Part shown: piece by piece, positions 8,433 through 17,564 of the stretch
Numbering within the stretch: position 1 is the stretch's first letter
How the letters are laid out: each line of letters opens with the position of its first letter
Assembly (NCBI GenBank): GCA_963759295.1
Contig: CAVWYT010000004.1
Coordinates: 62,001-126,000 of the forward strand
Source of the DNA: WHSW01 sp963759295
GTDB lineage: Bacteria > Actinomycetota > Thermoleophilia > Solirubrobacterales > 70-9
Length of the DNA: 64,000 bases
Direction: 5' to 3'
Program-made: the position numbers and the translations under genes
The notes under the pieces: model-generated
The model's input: the letters and a program-made list of their open reading frames with translations, nothing else
Told to the model about the DNA's origin: nothing
Database searches by the model: none

Positions 8433-9408
8433 GCGGCGGTTCGCCGCCGCCGTCGCAACAGCAGCCCCCCGGCCGCCGCGAGCAGGACGAGGCCGCCGGC
8501 GACGGCGGATGCGCCGAGCCAGTCGACCCCGGAGCCGTCGCCGGAATCGCTGGAGGGCGGCGCGGACGGGTCCACCGCGCTCACCTCGAATGTCCGCGGG
8601 TCGACCGTGGCGACCGGGTCGCCGTTCTTCGTGACCGTGATCTCGCCGGTCGAGCCATCGACGCGCAGATCGAGCTTGAACAGGTCCCTCGCCTCGAGCC
8701 CCTCGAGGTCGATGCACTGCGCGACGCCGCGCTCGGTGTCGAGGGCGTGGATGAACGTCGCCTCGCCGCCGCCGTAGAGGGTGTACGCCCAGACGCCGTC
8801 CGGGCTCGTTCGGCGGGAGGCCGGCTGCCCGGTCATCCTCTCGCCGGGTTCGTCCGGGTCGACGATCGCCCCGGGCGCCAGCCGGTTCGTGCGGAGGTCG
8901 AACCGGCGCACCCGGTAGTCGAACGGGTCGCGCGGGTCGCGGTACTGGACGAGGTAGAGCGAGCGGCCGTCCGGGGAGATCGCGTCGAAGCTGAAGGCGC
9001 CGTCGAGCGTCAACCGATCGACCGTCTGCAGGCGGCGCGTGTTCAGGATCCGAAGCCTCAGGCTCCGCAACCGCATCCGGTAGACCGGCTTCGTCAGGAC
9101 CAGCGTCCCGCCGTCGGCGGAGAGGCCGCCTGCGTCGCCCATGATCGTGACCGCCGGCAGCGCCCAGTTGCCGTCGAACCACCCGAACTGAGGGACGTTC
9201 CCGTTGCCTCGCTTGACCTTGGCGACGACGCTGGCGCCCCCGCCACCATCCCCTGCGACGTATCTGAACTCGGAGGCGGGCGTGTCGGGCGCGCCGGTGA
9301 CGCCGACGCCCCCGTACGCCCCGGTCGGGATCGCCGGCCCGCCGGCACGCGAGCGCCTGACCGGAGAGGGCGAGGAACGCGGCCGACGGTCGCGGCCAGG
9401 AGTCGCAC
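8429..9408 (-). CDS. Exported, C-terminally anchored propeller-like protein (two frameshifts)
   Basis: Reconstructed at ~325 aa. A GTG at 9408 begins MRLLAATV; removing one base near 9384 continues as AAFLALSGQALA, and removing one near 9347 continues as AGGPAIPTGAYGG. Together these make a convincing signal peptide and mature N-terminus. Without correction only the part from 9142 is read. The body has SPDGRSLYLV and SPDGVWAYTLY repeats like a β-propeller. The C-terminus is a membrane helix (ASAVAGGLVLLAAAGGLLL) followed by RRRRR. Function unknown; it heads the operon with the M14 peptidase and the sigma/anti-sigma pair. Confidence 0.6.
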
Positions 9409-9474
9409 GACAGGGAGTACGGCCGCGGGCGCGCGAGAGGTCCCGGCCCTGGACCGCTTTGCGAGACTGGAGCG

Positions 9475-11073
9475 ATGACGAGGAGGGAGCGTCTGACGCT
9501 GGTGGCGACGATCCTCGGCTCGACGATCGTCTTCCTCGACTCGACCGTGGTCAACGTCGCCCTGCCGGCGATCCAGGAGGATCTCGACACCGGGCTGGCG
9601 GGACAGCAGTGGGTGGTCGAGGCCTACATGCTGACCCTGGTCTCGCTGCTGCTGGTCGGCGGCTCGCTGGGAGACCTCTACGGCCGCCGACGGATGTTCG
9701 TGATCGGGCTCACCGGCTTCGCCATCACCTCGGTCCTGTGCGCGATCGCGCCCACCGACGAGGCGCTCGTCGCCGCGCGCGGCCTGCAGGGGATCGCCGG
9801 GGCGCTGCTCGTCCCGGGGTCACTGGCGATCCTCGCGGCCACGTTCGAGGGCGAGGCCCGCGGGCGGGCGGTCGGGCTGTGGACGGCGTGGGCCGGGATC
9901 TCGACTCTGATCGGCCCGGCAGGCGGAGGCCTGTTGGTCGAGGTCGACTGGCGGCTGATCTTCTGGGTCAACATCCCGCTGATCGCCGGCACGATCTGGC
10001 TCACGATGCGCGCGGTCGATGAGAGCACCGACCCGGAGGCGAGCAGGGGCATCGACGGCGTCGGCATCGGCCTCTCGGCGCTGGGGCTCGCGGGGCCGGT
10101 GTTCGGGCTCACCGAGCAGCCGACCCGAGGCTTCTCCGATCCGCTCGTCTGGGTCCCGATTGCGGCGGGCGTGTTGCTGTTCGCGACCTTCGTCTGGTGG
10201 GAGTCGCGCGCTCGGGCGCCGATGCTGCCGCTGGAGCTGTTTCGCTCTCACAACTTCTCGGCGGTCAACCTCGCGACGCTGTGCGTCTACGCCGGCCTGA
10301 TCGGCGCCTTCTTCTTCATCACCCTGTTCCTGCAGCAGGTGGCCGGCTACACGGCCTTCCAAGCGGGTCTCGCGACGACCCCCGTGACCGTGCTCATGTT
10401 CCTGTTGTCGGGCCGTTTCGGCGCGCTCGCCTCGCGAATCGGGCCGCGACTGCCGATGGGCCTCGGACCGCTGATCGGCGGTGCGGGGCTTCTGTGGCTG
10501 GCCCGGGTGGACAGCGATGCCCCCTACCTGAGCGGGGTGTTGCCGGCCGTGCTGGTGTTCGGCCTGGGGCTCTCGATGACGGTCGCGCCGCTGACCACGA
10601 CCGTGCTCGACGCGGTCGAGGAGCGCCACGTCGGCATCGCCTCCGGCGTCAACAACGCCGTCGCGAGGGTTGCCGGCGTGCTCGCGATCGCGGCCCTCGG
10701 AGCGATCGTCTCGGCGCAGTTCGCCTCGGCGCTCGACGACAGGACGGCCGGGGAGACGCTGAGCCCGCAGGCTCATACGGCGATCGACGACGCCAAGGAG
10801 CAGCCGTTGTCCGGGGGCGAGGTGGGCGACGTGCCGCGCGCCGAGGCGACTTCGCTCGACGCCGCCATCACCGACTCATCGACCTCGGCCTTTCACCTCG
10901 GGATGTTGATCGGCGCCGGGTTGATGGGGGTCGGCGGCGCGATCTCGCTGGTGTCGGTGCGAAACCCGGAGCGCGGGGAGGAGCCGGAGCTCGAGCCGGG
11001 GCCGGGGTCGGCGGCGACCGCGGGGGAGTGCGGGCGCGCCATCGACCGCGGCGAGCCGGCCGCCGTTGCGTAG
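9475..11073 (+). CDS. MFS drug/solute exporter, EmrB/QacA (DHA2) family
   Basis: 532 aa, with ~14 hydrophobic segments expected for DHA2. The N-terminus has STIVFLDSTVVNVALPAIQ and the motif A loop GGSLGDLYGRRRMF between helices 2 and 3; motif C is suggested by GLWTAWAGISTLIGPAGGG. It would use proton motive force to export drugs or metabolites; the substrate is unknown. The tail after the last helix is Glu/Pro-rich and probably cytoplasmic. GAGACT lies 6 nt before the ATG, a weak match to the leaderless -10 pattern seen elsewhere in the window. Confidence 0.88.
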   Translation: MTRRERLTLVATILGSTIVFLDSTVVNVALPAIQEDLDTGLAGQQWVVEAYMLTLVSLLLVGGSLGDLYGRRRMFVIGLTGFAITSVLCAIAPTDEALVAARGLQGIAGALLVPGSLAILAATFEGEARGRAVGLWTAWAGISTLIGPAGGGLLVEVDWRLIFWVNIPLIAGTIWLTMRAVDESTDPEASRGIDGVGIGLSALGLAGPVFGLTEQPTRGFSDPLVWVPIAAGVLLFATFVWWESRARAPMLPLELFRSHNFSAVNLATLCVYAGLIGAFFFITLFLQQVAGYTAFQAGLATTPVTVLMFLLSGRFGALASRIGPRLPMGLGPLIGGAGLLWLARVDSDAPYLSGVLPAVLVFGLGLSMTVAPLTTTVLDAVEERHVGIASGVNNAVARVAGVLAIAALGAIVSAQFASALDDRTAGETLSPQAHTAIDDAKEQPLSGGEVGDVPRAEATSLDAAITDSSTSAFHLGMLIGAGLMGVGGAISLVSVRNPERGEEPELEPGPGSAATAGECGRAIDRGEPAAVA

Positions 11074-11085
11074 ATTCCCGGCGCG

Positions 11086-12082
11086 ATGGCAGCACGGATC
11101 TTCAGCGGCATCCAGCCGACCGGGCGAAAGCACCTCGGCAACTACATCGGCGCGATCCGCCAGTACGTGGACGGGCAGGACCGCGGCGACGCGATCTACT
11201 GCATCGTCGACCTGCACGCGATCTCGGTCGCCTATGACCCCGTCGACCTTCGCGAGCGCCTCTACGACACGACGGCGATCCTGATCGCCGCCGGGCTCGA
11301 CCCCGGTCGCTGCATCCTGTTTCGCCAATCCGACGTCCGCGAGCACACCGAGCTGACGCTGGCTGCTGTCGGCGGTCACCGCGCACGGCGACCTCAACCG
11401 CATGCACCAGTTCAAGGACAAGTCGGCCAAGCAGCGCGAGCTGGTCTCGGCGGCGCTCTTCCTCTACCCGGTGCTGCAGGCGGCCGACGTGCTCGCCTAC
11501 CGGGCCGACGAGGTCCCGGTGGGCGAGGACCAGCGCCAGCACGTCGAGCTGATGCGCGAGATCGCGCGTCGGTTCAACGAGCGCTTCGGCGAAGTCCTGG
11601 TCGAGCCCGAGGCGAGGATCCCGAGGCTCGGCGGGCGGATCATGGACCTGCAGCAGCCGGGGTCGAAGATGGCGACCACCGGCGGCACCGAGCAGGGCAC
11701 CGTCTACGTGCTCGACGAGGCCGACGTCGTGCGCAAGAAGCTCCTGGGCGCGGTGACCGATTCCGGGTCGGACATCGTCCGCGCTCCCGACAAGCCCGGG
11801 ATCAGCAATCTGATCGAGATCCTGACCGTGGTTCGCGGGTCCGATCCTGCCGAGCTCGAGCGCGAGTACTCCGGCTCCGGCTACGGTGACTTCAAGCGGG
11901 CGGTCGCCGACGCGGTCGTCGACTACCTGGCGCCGGTTCGCGAGCGCTACGCGAACCTTCGCGGCGACGAGGCCGAGCTCGAGCGCATCCTGAGCGAGGG
12001 CGCGGAGAAGGCGCGCGCGATCGCGCGGCCGGTGGTGACCGAGGTCCGCGACGCGATGGGGATCGGCCCGACGAGCGGCTGA
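11086..12082 (+). CDS. trpS: Tryptophanyl-tRNA synthetase (one +1 frameshift)
   Basis: Class I aminoacyl-tRNA synthetase charging tRNA-Trp. The HIGH-like motif is PTGRKHLGN at the N-terminus, and the KMSKS-like loop appears as PGSKMATTGG, a variant form. The frame breaks near 11359: codons run EHTELT, then an extra base, then WLLSAVTAHGDLNRMHQFKD, giving ~331 aa in total. Conserved protein sequence continues perfectly across the join, so a one-base insertion error is most likely. TAGATT (11071–11076) lies 9 nt before the ATG and could be its -10. The hydrolase–cyclase gene follows by 8 nt. Confidence 0.88.
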
Positions 12083-12090
12083 GCGGGTCG

Positions 12091-13422
12091 ATGGCGGCCG
12101 ATATCCACTACGCCCGCAGCGGTGAGACGTCGATCGCCTACCAGGTCCGCGGCGACGGGCCGCTGACGGTGCTCACGGCCCCGGGGTTCGTCTCACACCT
12201 CGAGGCCCTGCCCCAGCTTCCGGCCGTCTCGGAGGCGATGGACCGGCTGGCGTCCTTCGCCAGGGTGATCGTCTTCGACAAGCGCGAGCAGGGGCTCTCG
12301 GACCGGGTCGGGCGCCCACCCACGATCGAGGAGATGGTGGACGACATGCGGGCCGTGATGGACGCCACCGACACCGAGCGGGCGGCGCTCTTCGGCGTCT
12401 CCGAGGGGGCCGCGATGGCTCTGATGTTCGCCGCAACCCATCCCGAGCGCTCCACCCACCTCGCGATCTGGGGCGGGTACGCCAGGTTGACCCGGACTCC
12501 GGACTACCCGGTGGGTATCCCCGAGCGTGGCTTGGACGTCTTTGCCGAGCGGATCGAAACCGAGTGGGGAGGACCGGCGTTGCTCGACGTGTTCGCGCCG
12601 AGCCGCGTCGGCGATGCCGAGGTCGAGCGCTGGTGGGCACAGCTCTTGCGCAGCGGCACGAGCCCGCGCAGCGCCGCGACGCTGATCGCGCTCTACAAGA
12701 AGCTCGACGTGCGGCACGCCCTGCCCCTGATCAGCGCGCCGACCCTGATCCTCCATCGCAGCGAGGACCGCGCGACCCCGATCGGGCTCGGGCGCTATCT
12801 CGCCGACCAGATCCGCGGCGCGAGGTTCGTCGAGGTGCCGGGCCGCGATCACCTGATCTGGACCGAGGGGGCGGACGCGATCGTGGACGAGATCGAGGAG
12901 TTCCTCACCGGCACCCGGCGCGCGGCACCGGCCGAGCGGGCGCTGGCCACGGTGATGTTCACGGACATCGTCGATTCGACGGCGCTCGCGGCCCGGCTGG
13001 GCGATCAGCGGTGGCGACGGCTGCTCGACCGGCACGAGTCGCTGGCGAGCCGAGAGGTGGAGCGCCATCAGGGTCGGGTCGTGAAGACCACCGGGGACGG
13101 GATCCTGGCCACCTTCGACGGCCCGGGTCGGGCGATCGAATGCGCCGCGGGGCTCGTGCGGGCGACGCCGGAGCTCGGGTTCGAGCTCCGCGTCGGGCTG
13201 CACAGCGGCGAGTGCGAGCTCCGCGGCGAGGACGTCGGCGGGATGGCGGTCCACATCGGCGCCCGGGTCGCCGGTCGCGCCGGGCCGGGGGAGGTGCTCG
13301 TCTCGAGCACGGTCCGCGACCTCGTCGTCGGCTCCGGAATCGAGTTCGCCGAGCGCGGCACGGCCGAGCTCAAGGGCGTGCCCGGACGGTGGGGCCTGTT
13401 CGCGGTCGAGAGCGACGATTAG
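12091..13422 (+). CDS. α/β-hydrolase fused to class III nucleotide cyclase
   Basis: 443 aa. Residues 1–~275 are an α/β-hydrolase with nucleophile elbow GVSEG (Ser104), a late acid region and catalytic His in GRDHLIW. Residues ~283–440 are a class III adenylate/guanylate cyclase catalytic domain: metal Asp in FTDIVDST, second Asp in KTTGDG, substrate-contacting Lys just before it. The transition-state Asn is replaced by His (AVHIGARVAG) with the Arg kept, which I know as common in this subfamily. Inferred role: cAMP (or cGMP) synthesis regulated by a ligand bound in the hydrolase domain. No membrane segment is seen. It starts 8 nt after trpS. Confidence 0.82.
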   Translation: MAADIHYARSGETSIAYQVRGDGPLTVLTAPGFVSHLEALPQLPAVSEAMDRLASFARVIVFDKREQGLSDRVGRPPTIEEMVDDMRAVMDATDTERAALFGVSEGAAMALMFAATHPERSTHLAIWGGYARLTRTPDYPVGIPERGLDVFAERIETEWGGPALLDVFAPSRVGDAEVERWWAQLLRSGTSPRSAATLIALYKKLDVRHALPLISAPTLILHRSEDRATPIGLGRYLADQIRGARFVEVPGRDHLIWTEGADAIVDEIEEFLTGTRRAAPAERALATVMFTDIVDSTALAARLGDQRWRRLLDRHESLASREVERHQGRVVKTTGDGILATFDGPGRAIECAAGLVRATPELGFELRVGLHSGECELRGEDVGGMAVHIGARVAGRAGPGEVLVSSTVRDLVVGSGIEFAERGTAELKGVPGRWGLFAVESDD

Positions 13423-13437
13423 CTCCGCCGCCACCTC

Positions 13438-13443
13438 TAGGCT
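13438..13443 (+). promoter_or_regulatory. -10 element of scpA (TAGGCT)
   Basis: TAGGCT with a 7-nt gap to the ATG at 13451 and no Shine-Dalgarno; predicts a leaderless scpAB transcript. Confidence 0.4.
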
Positions 13444-13450
13444 CTGCCCG

Positions 13451-14170
13451 ATGAGAGCGGCCGACCTCGACCTCGACCTCGACGTCTTCGCGGGTCCGTT
13501 CGACCTGCTGATGACGGTCGTCCTCCGCGAGGAGGTCTCGCTCGCCGAGGTCGAGCTCGGTGAGATCGTGATCGCCTACCTCGAGCACGTCGAGGAGCAG
13601 GGCGAGCTCGAGCTCGAGGCCGCGACCGAGTTCCTGGTCCTGATCGCGTCGCTGCTCGAGCTCAAGTCCCGCCTTCTGCTGCCGCAGGCCGAGGAGGAGG
13701 AGCTCGAGCTGGGGCCCGCGGAGGCTGCCGAGGAGTTGCTCGCGCGGATGCTCGAGTACCGCCGCTACCGCGACGCCTCGGCGCGCCTGGTCGAGCTGTT
13801 CGAGGCCGGGCGGCGCTACCACTACCGCTCGGCGCCGCTGCCGGCCGAGCTTCGTCGGGTGGCGGTCGAGGCCGCGCGCCCGTCGTATGAGCCCGAGCTG
13901 CTCGCCGCCTCGATCGGCGACCTGCTGCGGATCCCGCCGCAGCCCGACACGAGCCACATCCGGCCGACCGTGTCGCTGGAGAAGCGCCTGCGGCTGCTCC
14001 GCGAGCTGCTCGGATCGCGCCGGGCGCTCGACTTCGACGAGGCGTTCGGCGCCGAGGACCGGCTGACCCAGGCGGTGACGCTGTTCGCGCTGCTGGAGAT
14101 GCACAAGCGCGGCGAGGCGACCTGGGAGCAGGGTGAGGTGTTCGGGCCGATTCGAATCGAGGCGAGTTGA
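13451..14170 (+). CDS. scpA: Segregation and condensation protein A (kleisin)
   Basis: 239 aa. FAGPFDLLMTVVLREEVSLAEVELGEI is the conserved ScpA N-terminus; the middle is acidic and Leu-rich (ATEFLVLIASLLELKSRLLLP), and the C-terminal winged helix ends near TLFALLEMHKRGEATWEQGE. ScpA bridges the two SMC heads and binds ScpB in the bacterial condensin. It is the first gene of scpA-scpB-rluB-aroH-hisC, all closely spaced. The partner SMC is encoded at 50.5 kb and looks unusually short. Confidence 0.93.
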   Translation: MRAADLDLDLDVFAGPFDLLMTVVLREEVSLAEVELGEIVIAYLEHVEEQGELELEAATEFLVLIASLLELKSRLLLPQAEEEELELGPAEAAEELLARMLEYRRYRDASARLVELFEAGRRYHYRSAPLPAELRRVAVEAARPSYEPELLAASIGDLLRIPPQPDTSHIRPTVSLEKRLRLLRELLGSRRALDFDEAFGAEDRLTQAVTLFALLEMHKRGEATWEQGEVFGPIRIEAS

Positions 14171-14171
14171 G

Positions 14172-14738
14172 ATGACCACCAGGCTCGAGCAAGAGGTGGA
14201 GGCGCTGCTGTTCTTGTCACCGGAGCCGGTGACCACGGCGGAGCTCGCCGAGGCCTGCGACGCGACCGAGGCCGAGGTCGACCGGGCGATCGACCTGCTC
14301 GGCGCGGCGCTCGACGGGCGCGGCGTGGTGCTGCGCGAGGTCGCAGGCGGCCACACGTTCGCCGCGCACCCGGACGCCGAGGGGGCGGCGCGGCGGCTGC
14401 TGGCGAAGCCGAAGACGCCGCCGCTCACCCAGGCGCAGGCCGAGACGCTCGCGATCGTCGCCTACCTGCAGCCGGTCTCTCGCCCGGAGATCGCCCGCAT
14501 TCGCGGCGTCTCCTCGGAGTCGGCCGTGCAGACGCTGACCGAGCGCGGGCTGATCGAGGAGTCGGGCCGGTCGCGCTTCGGCGCCGTCATCCACCGGACG
14601 ACGGCGCTGTTCGAACGCCTCTTCGGGCTCAGCGGACTCGACGCGCTTCCGGACCCGGCGAAGTTCGACCCCTCCCCCGAGGACGAGGCCGAGCTGCGCG
14701 ATCGCCTGCTCAAGGCCGGCGAGCACCGGGCCCAGTAG
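14172..14738 (+). CDS. scpB: Segregation and condensation protein B
   Basis: 188 aa, tandem winged-helix protein. EVEALLFLSPEPVTTAELAE at the N-terminus and QAETLAIVAYLQPVSRPEI with RIRGVSSESAVQTL in the second domain are family signatures. It dimerises and binds ScpA to regulate the SMC ATPase. The ATG is one base after the scpA stop. An upstream in-frame start inside scpA was rejected because conserved sequence begins at this ATG. Confidence 0.93.
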   Translation: MTTRLEQEVEALLFLSPEPVTTAELAEACDATEAEVDRAIDLLGAALDGRGVVLREVAGGHTFAAHPDAEGAARRLLAKPKTPPLTQAQAETLAIVAYLQPVSRPEIARIRGVSSESAVQTLTERGLIEESGRSRFGAVIHRTTALFERLFGLSGLDALPDPAKFDPSPEDEAELRDRLLKAGEHRAQ

Positions 14739-14742
14739 CGCG

Positions 14743-15444
14743 GTGCGACTCGCGAAGTACCTCGCCCACTCGGGCGTCGCCTCGCGACGGCGCGCCGAGG
14801 AGCTGATCGCCGGCGGGCGGGTGCGGGTCGGCGGCGAGGTCGTCCGCGACCCGGCGCGAGACGTGAGCCACGAGAGCGCGGTCGAGGTCGACGGCAAGCC
14901 GGTCGCGCCGGAGCCCCGCGAGGTGTGGGTGGTCAACAAGCCGGCCGGCGTGATCGCGACCGCGCGCGAGCCCGGGCGCCGGCGGGCGGTCACCGAGCTG
15001 GTCGACTCGGGCCGGCGGCTGTATCCGGTCGGCCGGCTCGACGCCGACTCGACCGGCCTGATCCTGCTGACCAACGACGGCGAGCTCGCGAACCGGCTCA
15101 CGCACCCGCGCTACGAGGTGCCCCGCACCTACCGGGCGCGCCTGCGCCGGCCTCCGAGCGAGGCGGACCTGCGCCGCCTGCGGCGCGGGCTGAAGCTCGA
15201 CGACGGGCCGACCGCCCCGGCGCGAGTGCGGCGGGTGTCGCCGCGGGTGATCGAGATCACCCTGCACGAGGGACGAAACCGCCAGGTGCGCCGGATGGCG
15301 GAGGCGGTCGGCAACGAGGTCGTCGACCTGACCCGGATCTCATACGGCTCGCTGCGGCTCGGCGAGCTCGCCGAGGGCGAGGCGCGGCGGCTGCGAGCGG
15401 CCGAGCTGCGAGGGCTGTGGAAGGATGCCCGCCGCGATGAGTGA
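14743..15444 (+). CDS. rluB: 23S rRNA pseudouridine synthase, RluB family
   Basis: 233 aa. The N-terminal S4 RNA-binding domain (RLAKYLAHSGVASRRRAEEL) is followed by the pseudouridine synthase core with catalytic Asp in GRLDADSTGLILLTNDG and the family sequence EGRNRQVRRM. It belongs to the RsuA/RluB/E/F group and probably modifies helix 89/90-region uridine of 23S rRNA as RluB does; the exact site is inferred from family and from the scpAB linkage common in bacteria. GTG start 4 nt after scpB. Its end overlaps aroH. Confidence 0.9.
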   Translation: MRLAKYLAHSGVASRRRAEELIAGGRVRVGGEVVRDPARDVSHESAVEVDGKPVAPEPREVWVVNKPAGVIATAREPGRRRAVTELVDSGRRLYPVGRLDADSTGLILLTNDGELANRLTHPRYEVPRTYRARLRRPPSEADLRRLRRGLKLDDGPTAPARVRRVSPRVIEITLHEGRNRQVRRMAEAVGNEVVDLTRISYGSLRLGELAEGEARRLRAAELRGLWKDARRDE

Positions 15445-15808
15445 GCGGCTGTGGGCAGTCCGGGGCGCGGCGCAGGCCGAGCGAAACGACGCCGAGTCGA
15501 TCCTCGACGCGACCTCCGAGCTGATCGGCGAGCTGATGGCTCGAAACGAGCTCGAGCCGGCGAGCTTCGTGAGCGTGATCTTCACCTGCACCGACGACCT
15601 CGACGCGGAGTTCCCGGCGGTCGCGGCGCGCGAGGCGGGATTCGGCAACGTGCCCCTGCTCTGCAACCGCGAGATGGACGTTCCCGGCGCGATGCAGCGG
15701 GTGATCCGTGTTCTCGCCCACTACTACGCGCCGCTCGAGCACCGGCCGGCGCACGTCTACCTCGGCGACACGCAGCGGCTGCGCGCCGACCTGCATAGTG
15801 CTCAGTAG
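15437..15808 (+). CDS. aroH: Chorismate mutase, AroH class
   Basis: 123 aa from the ATG at 15437 (an earlier in-frame ATG exists at 15425). WAVRGAAQAERNDAESI, the Arg-containing active-site start of the trimeric AroH fold, and VPLLCNREMDVPGAMQRVIRVL are family signatures. It converts chorismate to prephenate at the Phe/Tyr branch point. The gene overlaps the rluB stop and is followed 3 nt later by a HisC-like aminotransferase. With aroF, tyrA and aroA just downstream it forms an aromatic amino acid cluster. Confidence 0.93.
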   Translation: MSERLWAVRGAAQAERNDAESILDATSELIGELMARNELEPASFVSVIFTCTDDLDAEFPAVAAREAGFGNVPLLCNREMDVPGAMQRVIRVLAHYYAPLEHRPAHVYLGDTQRLRADLHSAQ

Positions 15809-15811
15809 TAG

Positions 15812-16903
15812 ATGTCGGTCACGTTCGCAAGAAAGCTCGCCTCGATCCCCGGCTACGTCCCCGGCGCCCCCGCCGGCAAGGCGCCCGAGTCGATCGCCGC
15901 CGAGGGGATCGCGCAACTGGCGTCGAACGAGTCGCCGTGGGGGCCGCACTCGGCGGTTACCGAGGCGGTCGCGCGCGCCGCCGCTACCGTCAACCGCTAT
16001 CCGGACCCGAGCGCGAGCCTGCTGCGGCGGCGGATCGCGGAGCGCTATGAGATCGATCCGACCGAGATCGCGCTCGCCAACGGATCATGCGAGATCCTGC
16101 TCGCCTCCGCGCTGGCGCTCTGCGAGCCGGGCGCCGAGCTCGTCTACGCGTGGCCGGCGTTCTCGATCTACCCGTACCTGGCGCCGCTCTCCGGGGCACG
16201 CGAGATCCGCGTTCCGCTCGCCGCCGGCTACCTGCACGACCTCGACGCGATGCTCGACGAGCTCACCGCCGCGACCCAGCTGGTGCTGATCTGCAACCCG
16301 AACAACCCGACCGCAACCCACATCCCGGTCGCGCAGCTGGCCCGGTTCGCCGCCGAGGTCCCCGACCACGTGACGATCGTCGTCGACGAGGCCTACGTCG
16401 AGTTCCAGCTCGACGACGATCCGGACGCCACGGTCGACCTGCGCCGCGAGTTCCCGAACCTGGTCCTGCTGCGCACGTTCAGCAAGGCCTACGGGCTGGC
16501 CGGCCTGCGGATCGGCTACGCGCTCTGCTCGCCGAGCTTCCGCGCCGCGGTCGACGCCGTGCGCCAGCCGTTCTCGGTCAACGCGATCGCCCAGGCGGCC
16601 GCCGCGGAGGCGATCCTCCACCAGGACGACGTCGCGCGGCGAATCGAGCGCAACGTGGTCGAGCGGGTGACGGTCGAGGAGGGCGTGCGCGAGCTCGGCC
16701 TGACGACGCCCGACTCGCACGCCAACTTCTCGTGGGTGTCGCTCGGCGATCGCGAGGAGGCGGCGGTCGTGTCCGCGCTCGGCGAGGAGGGGGTGCTGGT
16801 CCGTCCCGGCACGCCGCTCGGCGGACCCGGCCACATTCGGGTCAGCTACGGCCACGCCGAGGACAACCGACGCTTCTTGGACGCGCTCGCGGCCGCGATC
16901 TAG
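15812..16903 (+). CDS. hisC: HisC-like PLP aminotransferase (histidinol-phosphate or aromatic)
   Basis: 363 aa, class I/II aminotransferase. SNESPWGP near the N-terminus, CNPNNPTATH, DEAYVEF and the PLP lysine in TFSKAYGLAGLRIGYA match the HisC family. HisC enzymes can also act on prephenate or phenylpyruvate. Placed between chorismate mutase and the aroF-tyrA-aroA operon, it may well serve Phe/Tyr synthesis here; that is context, not proof. The 3' end overlaps the converging acetyltransferase stop by sharing CTAG. Confidence 0.85.
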   Translation: MSVTFARKLASIPGYVPGAPAGKAPESIAAEGIAQLASNESPWGPHSAVTEAVARAAATVNRYPDPSASLLRRRIAERYEIDPTEIALANGSCEILLASALALCEPGAELVYAWPAFSIYPYLAPLSGAREIRVPLAAGYLHDLDAMLDELTAATQLVLICNPNNPTATHIPVAQLARFAAEVPDHVTIVVDEAYVEFQLDDDPDATVDLRREFPNLVLLRTFSKAYGLAGLRIGYALCSPSFRAAVDAVRQPFSVNAIAQAAAAEAILHQDDVARRIERNVVERVTVEEGVRELGLTTPDSHANFSWVSLGDREEAAVVSALGEEGVLVRPGTPLGGPGHIRVSYGHAEDNRRFLDALAAAI

Positions 16904-17442
16904 GAGCGCGGGCGCCAGTCCGCGGCGAGCACCGCGTAGAGGATCAGGTCGCGGAACTCGCTGCCGAAGCGCTCCGCCTCGCGCAGCAGGCCCTCCTCGC
17001 GAAAACCGAGCCGCTCGGCGATCGCCCGCGAGCGCGCGTTCGCGGGAGCGGCGCGAAGCTCGACCCGGTGCAGGCGCCATTCGTCGAAGGCGTGCGTGAC
17101 CAGGGATTCGACCGCCGCCGTCATCAACCCCCGGCCCTGATGCGCGGCGGCGAGCCAGTAGCCGATCGTGGTGCTCGCGTTGTGGTGGTCGATCGCGTGG
17201 AACCCGATCACCCCGGCGATCTCGCCGTGGACGCGAATCGCCGCCTGAAACCCGTCGCGTCGCGCCTCCTGGCGGATCGCCTGGTGCACGAACTCACGGG
17301 TGCGCTCCGGCGTCTGGTCGGCGGCCCACGGCAGCCAGGGGGAGAGATGGTCGCGGTTGGCCTCGATCAGTGCCCAGAGCTCGCGCACGTCCGCCTCCTC
17401 CAGCGGCCGCAGGTCGAGGTCGAGCCGGGGTGCGATCAGCAT
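16900..17442 (-). CDS. GNAT acetyltransferase, RimJ/RimL-like
   Basis: 180 aa. The acetyl-CoA pyrophosphate loop is suggested by HQGRGLMTAAV, with the typical RimL-like ending NARSRAIAERLGFREEGLLR. It may acetylate protein N-termini (ribosomal) or a small molecule; the substrate is not predictable. It is convergent with hisC, the two stop codons sharing a CTAG. CAACCT lies 6 nt before the ATG at 17442, a poor match to the -10 pattern. Confidence 0.82.
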   Translation of the reverse strand: MLIAPRLDLDLRPLEEADVRELWALIEANRDHLSPWLPWAADQTPERTREFVHQAIRQEARRDGFQAAIRVHGEIAGVIGFHAIDHHNASTTIGYWLAAAHQGRGLMTAAVESLVTHAFDEWRLHRVELRAAPANARSRAIAERLGFREEGLLREAERFGSEFRDLILYAVLAADWRPRS

Positions 17443-17528
17443 CGGGTCAGGTTGACACAGCGCCGTCGTCCGGAAGCTTCACCGCGGCGCCGCCGGGGCG
17501 GCCGCGAGCGCCCCTCGATGCCCGCAAC

Positions 17529-17557
17529 TTGCGGCGAATCGGGGCGCGTGGTACAAA
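17529..17557 (+). promoter_or_regulatory. Promoter of the aroF leader
   Basis: TTGCGG (17529–17534), a 17-nt spacer, then TACAAA (17552–17557), 7 nt before the leader-peptide ATG. The spacing is ideal for a housekeeping sigma factor and predicts transcription start at about 17564, so the leader peptide itself would be translated from a leaderless RNA. The region 17443–17528 upstream holds nothing else I can support. Confidence 0.5.
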
Positions 17558-17564
17558 CCCGGCG

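Noticed and set aside
11340..11402. Possible programmed frameshift in trpS
   Set aside because: No slippery heptamer, stem or stop-codon context is visible; the shift is cured by one base, and similar shifts occur in five other conserved genes, so error is simpler.
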